Assembly (NCBI GenBank): GCA_964445815.1
Contig: CAYULW010000003.1
Coordinates: forward strand, 248,001 to 312,000
From: CAYULW01 sp964445815
Lineage (GTDB): Bacteria > Bacteroidota > Bacteroidia > Flavobacteriales_E > Vicingaceae
Reading direction: 5' to 3'
DNA length: 64,000 nt
Below, one piece after another: positions 41,661 through 49,732 of this stretch. The notes beneath the pieces are model-generated. The model searched no databases. It was not told where the DNA came from and worked only from the letters and a program-made list of their open reading frames with translations. The translations under genes were made by a program, and so were the position numbers. Position 1 is the first letter of the stretch. The number at the start of each line of letters is the position of its first letter.

Positions 41661-41766
41661 AAACTGCATAGAAATCGGTGAGTAGGGAATTAAACTAAGC
41701 TCCACACTATTTGATCGTCACAAAATCCGCTAGTACTCCTCTCATCGTAGAATAAAACATTAAGCT

Positions 41767-41796
41767 AAGCGTAGTTTACAACTACGCTTTTTTATT
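41767..41796 (+). terminator. Rho-independent terminator after the accessory genes
   Basis: AAGCGTAGTT (41767-41776), loop TAC, AACTACGCTT (41780-41789) is a perfect 10-bp stem followed by TTTTTATTTT on the plus strand. It lies 107 bp past the stop at 41660. Confidence 0.85.
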
Positions 41797-41914
41797 TTCA
41801 TGTAATTTGGAATTGCCACAGATATCGACTACTTACAATCTAGGCCTAGCAGGGGGTTCAAATTAATCACTAAAACCTTATCTTCGTCCAAACACTAAAA
41901 TAAAACAACAAAGC

Positions 41915-42496
41915 ATGGCAAATATTCAATTGGAATTTGAGAGCCTGATTATCGATCGGCCAAAAAAAAGATGGAAACTCTATTTTGTTCTGGTCACTGA
42001 ACATCCTGAAGAAAATGATAAAATGGTAGTGGGTTATGTGCCCCAAACCGGTTTAGAGCCTTTTATACGACTCAAACCAAGAATGGACAACCGTTTGGAT
42101 TTTGAGACAGGAGATGTTGGCGCTGACGGATTACAGATTATGGAACGCACCATGCCACAGGATAGAAGTTTGATGTGCCGGGTCTTTTTGAGACACAGTA
42201 GAAAATCAACGAGAAATGCCGGAGAGTTTATCTCCACTTTGCAAGACGAATTGGGCGACCATGTATTGGGAACGGCTGCCGAGTTGTTAGGCATGACGGC
42301 GAGTTGGTTAATTATTACCAAAGCCGCTTTGCCTTTGGTTGGTGGGGCAATAAAGAAAATCAAAGACCGTGATTTCGGCATGCTTTCCTTAGATGAAGAT
42401 TTCGGATCAGAGTTCGACAATCAGGAGGAACTTGACCGACATGGTAAATTCTCGACAGGAGATGCACAACTGGTCTGGAGCTGGTCGGTAAAGTAG
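41915..42496 (+). CDS. Hypothetical protein, family not recognised
   Basis: 193 residues. No signal peptide. An N-terminal beta-rich part (NIQLEFESLIIDRPKKRWKL, YFVLVTEHPEE, GYVPQTGLEPFIRLKP) is followed by a hydrophobic central stretch (about 120-145, AAELLGMTASWLIITKAALPLVGGA) that may be a membrane or amphipathic helix. The C-terminus ends in SFDNQEE-like EFDNQEELDRHGKFSTGDAQLVWSWSVK. A -7-like TATCTTCG lies at 41879-41886. The domain and the pathway are unknown; the neighbouring decayed copy shows that the locus has duplicated. Confidence 0.6.
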   Translation: MANIQLEFESLIIDRPKKRWKLYFVLVTEHPEENDKMVVGYVPQTGLEPFIRLKPRMDNRLDFETGDVGADGLQIMERTMPQDRSLMCRVFLRHSRKSTRNAGEFISTLQDELGDHVLGTAAELLGMTASWLIITKAALPLVGGAIKKIKDRDFGMLSLDEDFGSEFDNQEELDRHGKFSTGDAQLVWSWSVK

Positions 42497-42685
42497 TACC
42501 CTTTAATAAGGGATAAATGGTCAATTCCATAAAGAGAATTTGACCTTTGAGAAATAAATTGAAAATCAAGCAAGAAGGGAGGATAGAAGATAAAAAGCTG
42601 TTTGAGCGAAGCGAGTTCTTTTTATCTGTGGGAGTGATTTGCGTAGTATTTTCTTATTGATTTCTCAACAGTCTTGACTTTTTTG

Positions 42686-42715
42686 GTTCGTTTTTGGGGC
42701 AAGCCAAAAATGAAC
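42686..42715. repeat. Inverted repeat GTTCGTTTTTGG / CCAAAAATGAAC
   Basis: Arms 42686-42697 and 42704-42715 pair at 11 of 12 positions around the loop GGCAAG. It lies 20 bp beyond the dnaJ stop codon in the 239-bp gap. No U-run follows on either strand, so it is not a standard terminator; it looks like a dispersed intergenic palindrome. Confidence 0.55.
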
Positions 42716-42735
42716 GAATAGCAAATTAATTCACA

Positions 42736-43884
42736 TTATCTAAAATAATCTTTCATTCGTTCAAAGAAACCTTTGTCAGAAGAGGAGGGGTTGGGAACAA
42801 AATTCTCAGAACCTCTTAATTTTTCGATCATTCCTTTTTCTTCCTTACTTAGATGCTGAGGTGTCCAAACATTAATGTTCACCAATTGATCACCGGTTCG
42901 ATAACCATTCACATCAGGAATACCTTTATTGCGTAATCGCAATACTTTTCCGCCTTGAGTGCCTGGATCAATTTTGATTTTTGCCTTTCCGTTAACCGTT
43001 GGCACAGTGACTTCTGTTCCTAATATCGCGTCAGGAAAGGGGATGTACAGGTCATACAAGAGGTTGTTTCCGTCTCTTTTCAATTCAGGGTGTTCCTCTT
43101 CCTCAATGAGTACGATCAGATCACCTGCTACGCCGTTTCGAGCTCCCATGTTTCCTTTGCCTTGTACTGAGAGCTGCATGCCATCTTCAACACCTGCAGG
43201 AATCTTCAATTCGATGGTTTCATCGTCTTTTACAATGCCATCGCCGTGACAAGTGTTACATTTATTGGTGATCGTTTTTCCATCGCCACCACATTTGGGG
43301 CAAGTAGAAGCCGTTTGCATTTGTCCCAAAAAGGTATTGGTCACTCTGGTCACCTGACCCGAGCCGCCACACTGGTCACAAGTGCTGAATCCGCTTCCGC
43401 CTTCTGCACCAGAACCCGAACAGGTTTTACAGCTTACATATTTCTTGACTTTGATTTTTTTCTCAACACCGTTAACAATGTCTTTCAAAGTCAGTTTTAC
43501 CTTTACCCTGATATTGGTTCCTCGGTTGACTCTTCTGCCTCTGGAACCGCCGCCGCCAAAACCGCCAAAACCACCGAAAGCGCCGCCACCAAAAATGTCA
43601 CCAAACTGAGAGAAGATGTCCTCCATGTTCATGCCACCGCCGCCGAATCCTCCGGCACCGCCCATCCCTGCATGGCCGAAGCGATCATATTTAGCCTTCT
43701 TCTCCGCATTACTTAATACTTCATAGGCTTCAGCAGCTTCCTTAAATTTCTCTTCTGCCGCTTTGTCATCGGGATTCTTGTCGGGGTGATATTTCAATGC
43801 TAATTTTCTGTAAGCTTTTTTAATTTCTTGCTCACTAGCACTTTTGGATACCCCTAAAACTTCGTAATAATCTCTCTTTGCCAT
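42736..43884 (-). CDS. dnaJ: Molecular chaperone DnaJ (Hsp40)
   Basis: 382 residues. J domain with HPD (RKLALKYHPDKNPDD), a long Gly/Phe-rich linker (about 75-125), a zinc-binding domain with four CxxCxGxG-type motifs (CKTCSGSG, CDQCGGSG, CPKCGGDG, CNTCHGDG), and the C-terminal substrate-binding region. It stimulates DnaK ATPase activity. The gene follows grpE after 1 bp, an operon known in Bacteroidota; dnaK is not in the window. Confidence 0.98.
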   Translation of the reverse strand: MAKRDYYEVLGVSKSASEQEIKKAYRKLALKYHPDKNPDDKAAEEKFKEAAEAYEVLSNAEKKAKYDRFGHAGMGGAGGFGGGGMNMEDIFSQFGDIFGGGAFGGFGGFGGGGSRGRRVNRGTNIRVKVKLTLKDIVNGVEKKIKVKKYVSCKTCSGSGAEGGSGFSTCDQCGGSGQVTRVTNTFLGQMQTASTCPKCGGDGKTITNKCNTCHGDGIVKDDETIELKIPAGVEDGMQLSVQGKGNMGARNGVAGDLIVLIEEEEHPELKRDGNNLLYDLYIPFPDAILGTEVTVPTVNGKAKIKIDPGTQGGKVLRLRNKGIPDVNGYRTGDQLVNINVWTPQHLSKEEKGMIEKLRGSENFVPNPSSSDKGFFERMKDYFR

Positions 43885-43885
43885 T

Positions 43886-44467
43886 TTACTTTCCTACTAC
43901 AACTTTAGCATATCGAATCACTTTTTCGTTCAAGACGTATCCTTTTTCAACAACGTCTATCACTTTCCCCTTCATCTTTTTGTTTGGAGCAGGGATTTGA
44001 GTAACGGCCTCATGAATTTCTGAGTCAAACTCCTTACCTGTCGCATCCATAGGAGCGACTCCATTGGACTTAAAAATTCCCAGGAATTTATTATAGATCA
44101 GATCAACACCCGTTTTTAAGCTGTCAAAGTCTTTAGAATCTTCCATTGACTTTTGTGCCCTCTCAAAGTCATCCATTACCGGCAGCAAACTTTTGAAGAT
44201 GTCTTCTCCGGCAGTCTTGTATAAATCAAGTTTCTCCTTTTGCGTTCGTCTTCTGAAGTTGTCAAACTCTGAATAGAGTCTCAGATACTTGTCGTTGAGT
44301 TCTTTTAACTCTATTTCTTTCTTCTCCAAATCGCTTAACTCTTCCTGTTCCTCAGATTGTTGATCAGAGGAGGTGTTTTCCTCTTCTGCTTGCGTATCAT
44401 TCACTTCCTGATTAGAGTCTTCAACTTTATCTTTCAATTCTTCCTCTTGTTGTGTTTTTTCTTCCAT
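43886..44467 (-). CDS. grpE: Nucleotide exchange factor GrpE
   Basis: 193 residues from the ATG at 44465-44467 (MEEKTQQEEE); the open frame continues upstream without gene-like sequence. An acidic, glutamate-rich N-terminus (about 1-60) is followed by the long coiled coil (LKELNDKYLRLYSEFDNFRRR) and the GrpE head (FKSNGVAPMDATGKEFDSEIHEAV, VVEKGYVLNEKVIRYAKVVV). It exchanges nucleotide on DnaK. A canonical promoter lies upstream. Confidence 0.96.
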   Translation of the reverse strand: MEEKTQQEEELKDKVEDSNQEVNDTQAEEENTSSDQQSEEQEELSDLEKKEIELKELNDKYLRLYSEFDNFRRRTQKEKLDLYKTAGEDIFKSLLPVMDDFERAQKSMEDSKDFDSLKTGVDLIYNKFLGIFKSNGVAPMDATGKEFDSEIHEAVTQIPAPNKKMKGKVIDVVEKGYVLNEKVIRYAKVVVGK

Positions 44468-44505
44468 GATTAAAATTTTGCCATCAATTAGCCTTCGGCT
44501 AAAGT

Positions 44506-44513
44506 CAAATTTA
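44506..44513 (-). promoter_or_regulatory. -7 box (TAAATTTG) with -33 TTTG of grpE-dnaJ
   Basis: TAAATTTG lies 38 nt before the grpE ATG on the minus strand. A TTTG precedes it with a 20-nt spacer, matching the TTTG-N19-20-TAnnTTTG layout of the Bacteroidota housekeeping sigma factor. This is the clearest complete promoter in the window. No HrcA CIRCE repeat was seen. Confidence 0.7.
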
Positions 44514-44544
44514 TTGCCAAACCGGTTTTTTGACAAAATGACAG

Positions 44545-44574
44545 AAAAAAAGACAGCAAAGAAATTGCTGTCTT
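44545..44574 (-). terminator. Terminator downstream of the TlpA-like gene
   Basis: AAGACAGCAA (44550-44559), loop AGAAA with one shared base, TTGCTGTCTT (44565-44574) is a perfect 10-bp stem. On the minus strand it is followed by a T-run (complement of 44545-44550), 23 bp past the stop codon at 44598. Confidence 0.85.
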
Positions 44575-44597
44575 CAAAAAATGACTATTCGGGGGAT

Positions 44598-45131
44598 TTA
44601 TTTTTTTAACAAACTATTTAGTGTGGCAGAAAGTCCGCCTCCTCTCAAAGCATTGCCTTTGCTGACAATTATACCGTCTCCGTTAATCAAATAGGCTTGA
44701 GGAATGGATCTGACCTGATAGATTCTGGCTCCTTCAGCACTCCAGTACTTTAAGTCACTCACATGATTGGGCCATGCCAAGCCGTCTTGCATAATGGCAT
44801 TTTGCCAAGCACTTTTACTTTTATCCAATGAAACGGAGTAAACAGTAAATCCTTTTGCATCTTCAAATTTTGCATCCTTAAATTTCTTATAAGTTCTCAC
44901 CACATTTGGATTTTCTCTCCTGCATGGACCACACCAAGAGGCCCAAAAATCAATCAATACCATTTTCCCTTTTAAATCAGACAAGGCAATTTCTTTACCA
45001 TTGGGATCTTTAAACTTTAGCTCCGGTGCTTTATTTCCGACCTGTAAGCCGACTTTAACATCTTGATCTTTAAAGGAACTTAATGATAGTCCTAAGACAA
45101 GGAAAAAACTGATTGCTACAATTCGTTTCAT
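44598..45131 (-). CDS. TlpA/ResA-like thioredoxin-fold protein
   Basis: 177 residues. Signal peptide to about residue 21 (VAISFFLVLGLSLSSF), then a thioredoxin domain with the active-site WCGPC (Cys67, Cys70) and the cis-Pro loop in VRSIPQAYLINGDG. It acts in the periplasm, as a disulfide reductase or oxidase for cytochrome c maturation or envelope protein folding. A -7 box TATCTTTG lies at 45157-45164. Confidence 0.9.
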   Translation of the reverse strand: MKRIVAISFFLVLGLSLSSFKDQDVKVGLQVGNKAPELKFKDPNGKEIALSDLKGKMVLIDFWASWCGPCRRENPNVVRTYKKFKDAKFEDAKGFTVYSVSLDKSKSAWQNAIMQDGLAWPNHVSDLKYWSAEGARIYQVRSIPQAYLINGDGIIVSKGNALRGGGLSATLNSLLKK

Positions 45132-45156
45132 AAATATTATTTTCTAAAAGTGATTA

Positions 45157-45164
45157 CAAAGATA
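45157..45164 (-). promoter_or_regulatory. -7 box (TATCTTTG) of the TlpA-like gene
   Basis: TATCTTTG matches TAnnTTTG on the minus strand, 25 nt before the ATG, in the 41-bp gap after murA. The box sits close to the murA stop, so transcription of the TlpA-like gene is probably independent. Confidence 0.6.
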
Positions 45165-45172
45165 AGGCCAAA

Positions 45173-46477
45173 TCAGATACGTCTTATGTCAGCACCAAGA
45201 GCATTCAGGCGTTTATCAATGTTTTGATAACCACGATCAATTTGCTCTATATTGTGAATGACACTTTTGCCTTTAGCAGATAAGGCGGCAATTAAAAGTG
45301 AGACCCCAGCTCTGATATCGGGTGAAGTCATTTGAATGCCTTTTAGTTTCGTGCGTTTATCTAAACCGATAACAGTTGCTCTGTGTGGATCACAAAGTAT
45401 AATCTGGGCACCCATATCAATGAGTTTATCCACAAAAAACAATCTGCTCTCAAACATCTTTTGATGAATGAGTACCGAACCTCTTGCCTGAGTTGCGACC
45501 ACTAATATGATACTCAATAAGTCCGGTGTAAATCCGGGCCATGGTGCATCAGAAATGGTCATGATTGAACCATCGATGAAAGATTCTATGGAATAATTTT
45601 TTTGGGAAGGGATGTATAGATCATCATCTTTTAACATCATCTGGATGCCCAACTTTTTAAAGGTATCGGGGATGATTCCAAGATTTTCATAAGACACATT
45701 CTTGATGGTAATTTCAGACTCGGTCATGGCGGCCAAACCGATGAAACTACCAATCTCAATCATGTCCGGTAAAATTCGATGTTCACAGCCACCAAGGTAT
45801 TCAACACCCTCAATCTTTAAGAGGTTCGAACCGACACCGGTGATTTTTGCACCCATGCTGTTCAACATCTTACACAGTTGCTGAAGGTAGGGCTCACAAG
45901 CGGCATTATAAAGGGTGGTCACACCTTCTGCAAAAACAGCGGCCATTACAATATTGGCAGTCCCGGTCACAGAGGCCTCATCTAATAGCATGTAAGTTCC
46001 TTTAAGGTCATTCGCTTCAACCTTGTAGAATTTGCTGTCTTCGTTGTAAATGAATTTGGCACCTAGCTTTTGAAATCCGATAAAATGAGTGTCTAACCTT
46101 CTTCTTCCGATTTTGTCGCCACCCGGTCTTGGAATATAGCCTTTCCCAAATCTTGAAAGCAGAGGCCCGAGAATCATGACAGACCCTCTTAGACTCGCCC
46201 CTTTCTTTTTAAACTCTTGGGTGTTTAAATACTCAATATTGATGTCATCAGCTTGAAAGCTATATTCTTCTTCGCCAAGCTTCTTGACTTTTACTCCTAA
46301 ATCTTTCAGGAGGTCTATCAGCTTATTGACATCAATGATGTTGGGAACATTTTTAATAATTACTTCTTCAGGAGTAAGCAATACGGCACATAAAATTTGT
46401 AAAGCTTCATTTTTTGCGCCTTGTGGAGTTAACTCACCTTTTAGTTGATTCCCTCCGTGGATTTCAAATGTTCCCAT
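45173..46477 (-). CDS. murA: UDP-N-acetylglucosamine 1-carboxyvinyltransferase MurA (Asp variant)
   Basis: 434 residues from the ATG at 46475-46477 (MGTFEIHGGN); the open frame continues upstream through the intergenic gap into DUF4290. Lys22 in PQGAKNEAL and the loop FGKGYIPRPGGDKIGRRRLDTH are visible in the EPSP-synthase-like fold. The loop residue equal to E. coli Cys115 is Asp121 here. MurA adds enolpyruvate to UDP-GlcNAc, the first committed step of peptidoglycan synthesis. The Asp form is known from other lineages and is naturally insensitive to fosfomycin. Confidence 0.97.
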   Translation of the reverse strand: MGTFEIHGGNQLKGELTPQGAKNEALQILCAVLLTPEEVIIKNVPNIIDVNKLIDLLKDLGVKVKKLGEEEYSFQADDINIEYLNTQEFKKKGASLRGSVMILGPLLSRFGKGYIPRPGGDKIGRRRLDTHFIGFQKLGAKFIYNEDSKFYKVEANDLKGTYMLLDEASVTGTANIVMAAVFAEGVTTLYNAACEPYLQQLCKMLNSMGAKITGVGSNLLKIEGVEYLGGCEHRILPDMIEIGSFIGLAAMTESEITIKNVSYENLGIIPDTFKKLGIQMMLKDDDLYIPSQKNYSIESFIDGSIMTISDAPWPGFTPDLLSIILVVATQARGSVLIHQKMFESRLFFVDKLIDMGAQIILCDPHRATVIGLDKRTKLKGIQMTSPDIRAGVSLLIAALSAKGKSVIHNIEQIDRGYQNIDKRLNALGADIRRI

Positions 46478-46484
46478 TCGGTTC

Positions 46485-47105
46485 TTAGTGTTTTCTTCTG
46501 GATTTAGATTTGCGTTTTCTTTTTCTATTGGTGTTTTGAGTATTCGTGTTCCGCATGGCAATATCCTTAGTAGCGATTAATTCCAATTCTTCCGGAACGT
46601 TTAAATTACCTCTTGATATTTTTTTCAAATCGGATAAAATCTGATCATCATTGACGGAACTTCTTCCCCATGTTAAATAATGCTTCTTCATTAGATTGGC
46701 AATGGAAAGAATCAAAGCATCCTTCTTTTCACCGTCTTCCATATCTAAAGCGGACTGAACCAGATTTTCGACTCCTTTACCATAATGTTTAAAGCGAGTA
46801 TTGTTTTCAGGATAGGCCATTTTGTTTGGCTTCTGGGTAAAACTTTCGGGTTTGGGCTTGGGATAAGGAGAATCAACATCTAATCGAAACTCAGACATGA
46901 TGTAAAGGTGATCCCACAATTTGTGTTTGAAATCTTCAACATCTCTGAGGTGAGGGTTGAGTTGGCCCATCACATCAATAATGGCATAAGCCATTTCATT
47001 TCTTTTTTCTTTGCTTTCTAATTTTACGGCGTGGTCGATTAATTTTTGGATGTGTCGGCCATATTCGGGAATAATCATTTTTGGCCTACTCGTGTTATAG
47101 TTCAT
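46485..47105 (-). CDS. DUF4290 domain protein
   Basis: 206 residues. The Bacteroidota-specific DUF4290 pattern is clear from the start: YNTSRPKMIIPEYGRHIQKLI, then MAYAIIDVMGQLNPHLRDVEDFKHKLWDHL. The tail is basic and probably disordered (TQNTNRKRKRKSKSRRKH). Function unknown. The gene ends 7 bp before the murA start and begins 18 bp after uvrD, making a uvrD-DUF4290-murA operon. Confidence 0.88.
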   Translation of the reverse strand: MNYNTSRPKMIIPEYGRHIQKLIDHAVKLESKEKRNEMAYAIIDVMGQLNPHLRDVEDFKHKLWDHLYIMSEFRLDVDSPYPKPKPESFTQKPNKMAYPENNTRFKHYGKGVENLVQSALDMEDGEKKDALILSIANLMKKHYLTWGRSSVNDDQILSDLKKISRGNLNVPEELELIATKDIAMRNTNTQNTNRKRKRKSKSRRKH

Positions 47106-47123
47106 ATAAAAATAAAAGGGTAA

Positions 47124-49460
47124 TTAATTCTTTAAAATTCTGAGTTTGGCAAATTTTAAAAGGAGTTGTTTTTCTCCTACATGATCAAATTCAATGGTGG
47201 CTTTTCTGTTTGGTTCTTCACCTTCCATATTGATGACCTTGCCTTTGCCAAAACGAAGGTGTTCGACTCGCATGCCTTTTTCGATCTTGCTTGCAGAAGC
47301 CGCAAAGCTAGGATCTACAGGCCTTTTGGCATCATCAATGCTGACCATTTTTTTATGAGGCGGAATAACTTTTTCTTCCGGTTTTTTCAATTTGTTTTGG
47401 GCAACTTTTGGCATACCGTCTTTTTTAGATTTGTTCAAATTTGACCAACTGTTATTAAAATAACCACTTCGTTCAGCCTCAAATGTACGAATTGAATTTT
47501 CTTTAGGCTCGTTATACTCTAAAAACTGCTCATCAATCTCCTCTATAAAGCGACTTGGTTCACAATAAATTAGATTTCCCCATCGATACCTGCTGCTTGC
47601 ATAAGACAAGGTCACTTCTTTTTCAGCTCTCGTTAAGGCGACGTAAAATAAGCGTCTTTCTTCCTCTAAATCAGGGCGTGAAGATAAAGACATTTGTGAG
47701 GGAAATAAGTTTTCCTCTAAGCCAACAATATATACGTAAGGGAATTCCAGACCTTTAGCAGAGTGGATGGTCATCAAAGACACTTTATTGCCATCTTCAT
47801 CTTTTTCATTATCAGCATCAGTAAGCAATGCAATGTCTTGCAAAAAGGCAGGGAGACTTTTGTCTTCGCTATCTGTAGTTTCAACAAAATCTTTCACACC
47901 ATTCAACAACTCCTGAATGTTATCATATCTGGCTATCCCCTCAGGAGTTTTATCTGCAAATAGATCACTTAATAGAGTAGAAGATTTTGCAATCTCTTCA
48001 ACCATTTCATAGGCATTCTTTTTTTGGCTTTGCAACCGAAAATTTTTAATCATGTCAACGAATGCTCTGATCTTGCCTTTCGCTCCTGAATTGATTTGAA
48101 GATGCTCCAAGGCTTCAGTAGAGATAATGTGCCATAGACTGACTTCTTGTTCGTTTGATTTTAATGAAATGCGATCAAGGGAAGTTTTTCCTATGCCTCT
48201 TGCAGGGTAATTGATAATTCTTTTTAGGGCTTCTTCATCATTTGGATTGATGGCCATTCGACAATAAGCCAGAAGGTCTTTGATTTCCTTTCTCTGGTAA
48301 AAGGAAGTTCCACCATAAATTCTATAAGGAATGTCTTTCTTTCTTAAGGCTTCTTCCATTGCTCTTGATTGAGCATTGGTTCTGTAAAGAATGGCAAAAT
48401 CATGATTTAGAGCCTGTCTGTTCATTTTAGTCTCAATGATACTGTTGGCGACCTGATTGCCTTCTTCATTATCTGTTAAGGCTCGATTGACTTTGATTTT
48501 TTTCCCGCCATCGTTTTCTGTCCAAACCGTTTTTTTGAGTTGATCCTTGTTATGTTCTATAACGTGATTAGCAGCATTGACAATGGTTTTTGTCGACCTG
48601 TAATTTTGTTCCAGTTTAAAGACCTTAGTATCTGGATAGTCTTTTTGGAAATTAAGGATGTTCTGAATGTTTGCTCCCCTGAATGCATAAATACTCTGCG
48701 CATCGTCTCCTACAACACAAATGTTTTCATTTAAGGCACCAAGTTTCTTTACGATCAGATATTGCGCAAAATTGGTGTCCTGATACTCATCAACCAATAA
48801 ATATTTAAAACGGTGCTGGTACTTGTATAATATATCCGGAAAATCTCTCAGTAAAATATTGGTCTTAAAAAGCAAGTCGTCAAAATCCATGGCAGCAGAT
48901 TTGAAACACCTCCTTTCATAAGTGGTGTAGATTTCTCCGATCTTAGGCTTAGCCATTTGACGGTCTTCCGATACAATGGTCGTATTGTTATTGTAAGCAG
49001 CTGCAGAAAGCAAATTGTTTTTAGCAGATGAAATTCGATTGAGTACTAGGCCTGTTTTATATACCTTATCATCTAAGCCCATTTCCTTAATGATCGTTTT
49101 CAGTAAACTTTTACTGTCTTGAGTATCATAAATGGTGAAATTGGATGGATAATGTAGTTTTTCAGACTCACTTCTTAAAATTCTTGCAAAGACAGAATGG
49201 AAAGTCCCCATCCATAGGTTTTTAGCTTCACCCTCTCCAACAATTTTACCGATACGCTCTTTCATTTCTCTTGCAGCTTTATTGGTAAAAGTCAGCGCTA
49301 AAATGTTAAAGGGGTCCACACCTTTTTCCATAAGGTGAGCTATTCTATAGGTCAGCACTCTTGTTTTTCCTGAGCCGGCCCCTGCAATTACCATTACAGG
49401 CCCTTCGGTTTGCAAAACAGCTTCTTTTTGAGAGGAGTTTAAAGTATCCAGATAAGACAT
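47124..49460 (-). CDS. UvrD/PcrA superfamily 1A DNA helicase
   Basis: 778 residues. Motif I AGAGSGKTR, motif II VDEYQDTN, motif III GDDAQSIYAFRGA, and further motifs FKLEQNYRSTKTI, MTIHSAKGLEFPYVYIVGLEE and RLFYVALTRAEKEVTL. The C-terminal part has GMRVEHLRFGKGKVINMEG, typical of PcrA/UvrD relatives. A 3'-to-5' ATP-dependent helicase for nucleotide-excision and mismatch repair and for displacing RecA. It heads the operon with DUF4290 and murA. Confidence 0.95.
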   Translation of the reverse strand: MSYLDTLNSSQKEAVLQTEGPVMVIAGAGSGKTRVLTYRIAHLMEKGVDPFNILALTFTNKAAREMKERIGKIVGEGEAKNLWMGTFHSVFARILRSESEKLHYPSNFTIYDTQDSKSLLKTIIKEMGLDDKVYKTGLVLNRISSAKNNLLSAAAYNNNTTIVSEDRQMAKPKIGEIYTTYERRCFKSAAMDFDDLLFKTNILLRDFPDILYKYQHRFKYLLVDEYQDTNFAQYLIVKKLGALNENICVVGDDAQSIYAFRGANIQNILNFQKDYPDTKVFKLEQNYRSTKTIVNAANHVIEHNKDQLKKTVWTENDGGKKIKVNRALTDNEEGNQVANSIIETKMNRQALNHDFAILYRTNAQSRAMEEALRKKDIPYRIYGGTSFYQRKEIKDLLAYCRMAINPNDEEALKRIINYPARGIGKTSLDRISLKSNEQEVSLWHIISTEALEHLQINSGAKGKIRAFVDMIKNFRLQSQKKNAYEMVEEIAKSSTLLSDLFADKTPEGIARYDNIQELLNGVKDFVETTDSEDKSLPAFLQDIALLTDADNEKDEDGNKVSLMTIHSAKGLEFPYVYIVGLEENLFPSQMSLSSRPDLEEERRLFYVALTRAEKEVTLSYASSRYRWGNLIYCEPSRFIEEIDEQFLEYNEPKENSIRTFEAERSGYFNNSWSNLNKSKKDGMPKVAQNKLKKPEEKVIPPHKKMVSIDDAKRPVDPSFAASASKIEKGMRVEHLRFGKGKVINMEGEEPNRKATIEFDHVGEKQLLLKFAKLRILKN

Positions 49461-49464
49461 CCGA

Positions 49465-49472
49465 CAAAATTA
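49465..49472 (-). promoter_or_regulatory. -7 box (TAATTTTG) of uvrD-DUF4290-murA
   Basis: TAATTTTG on the minus strand ends 4 nt before the uvrD ATG, again implying a leaderless mRNA as for the kinase at 33279 and blaI. Confidence 0.55.
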
Positions 49473-49706
49473 GCGATTCACTTCAAGCATATGGGTTAAA
49501 AACAGCTCAGATTAATCAACATTTTTACTAGGCTTTTAAACTTTAGTTCATTTTGATCTGAAAAAAGAGAAATTTGATGGCAAATTAAATCTCATTTTTT
49601 AAAATTGTGATCTCTTTAAAGGCTAATCCTATGGCGACTTTCAGGGCAAAAGCAAAAAACTGATAAAAAAAATAATTTAGCCTGCAGATTAAACTAATTT
49701 TTCTTG

Positions 49707-49714
49707 TACATTTG
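49707..49714 (+). promoter_or_regulatory. -7 box (TACATTTG) of the str-S10-spc operon
   Basis: TACATTTG followed by CG matches the ribosomal-gene promoters of Bacteroidota. The transcript would start near 49720, within a 14-bp perfect palindrome CCCAAAATTTTGGG (49719-49732) that begins 4 bp after the box, and leave a leader of about 43 nt before rpsL. Confidence 0.7.
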
Positions 49715-49718
49715 CGTC

Positions 49719-49732
49719 CCCAAAATTTTGGG
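49719..49732. promoter_or_regulatory. 14-bp palindrome at the str-operon transcription start
   Basis: CCCAAAATTTTGGG is perfectly symmetric and lies at the predicted +1 region of the ribosomal operon. It may be an operator or part of the leader structure. No regulator is assigned. Confidence 0.5.

Noticed and set aside
41820..41880. Possible tRNA-like segment (GGGGGTTCAAATTAATCAC)
   Set aside because: The T-arm-like word has no matching acceptor stem, D-arm or anticodon arm around it.
43246..43716. Long plus-strand open frames opposite dnaJ
   Set aside because: They are produced by the GC-richer Gly/Cys codons of the DnaJ linker and zinc domain on the other strand; no start signals or family features.
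46478..46561. 28-residue N-terminal extension of MurA
   Set aside because: MGTFEIHGGN at 46477 is the normal family start; the upstream codons overlap the tail of the DUF4290 gene in another frame.
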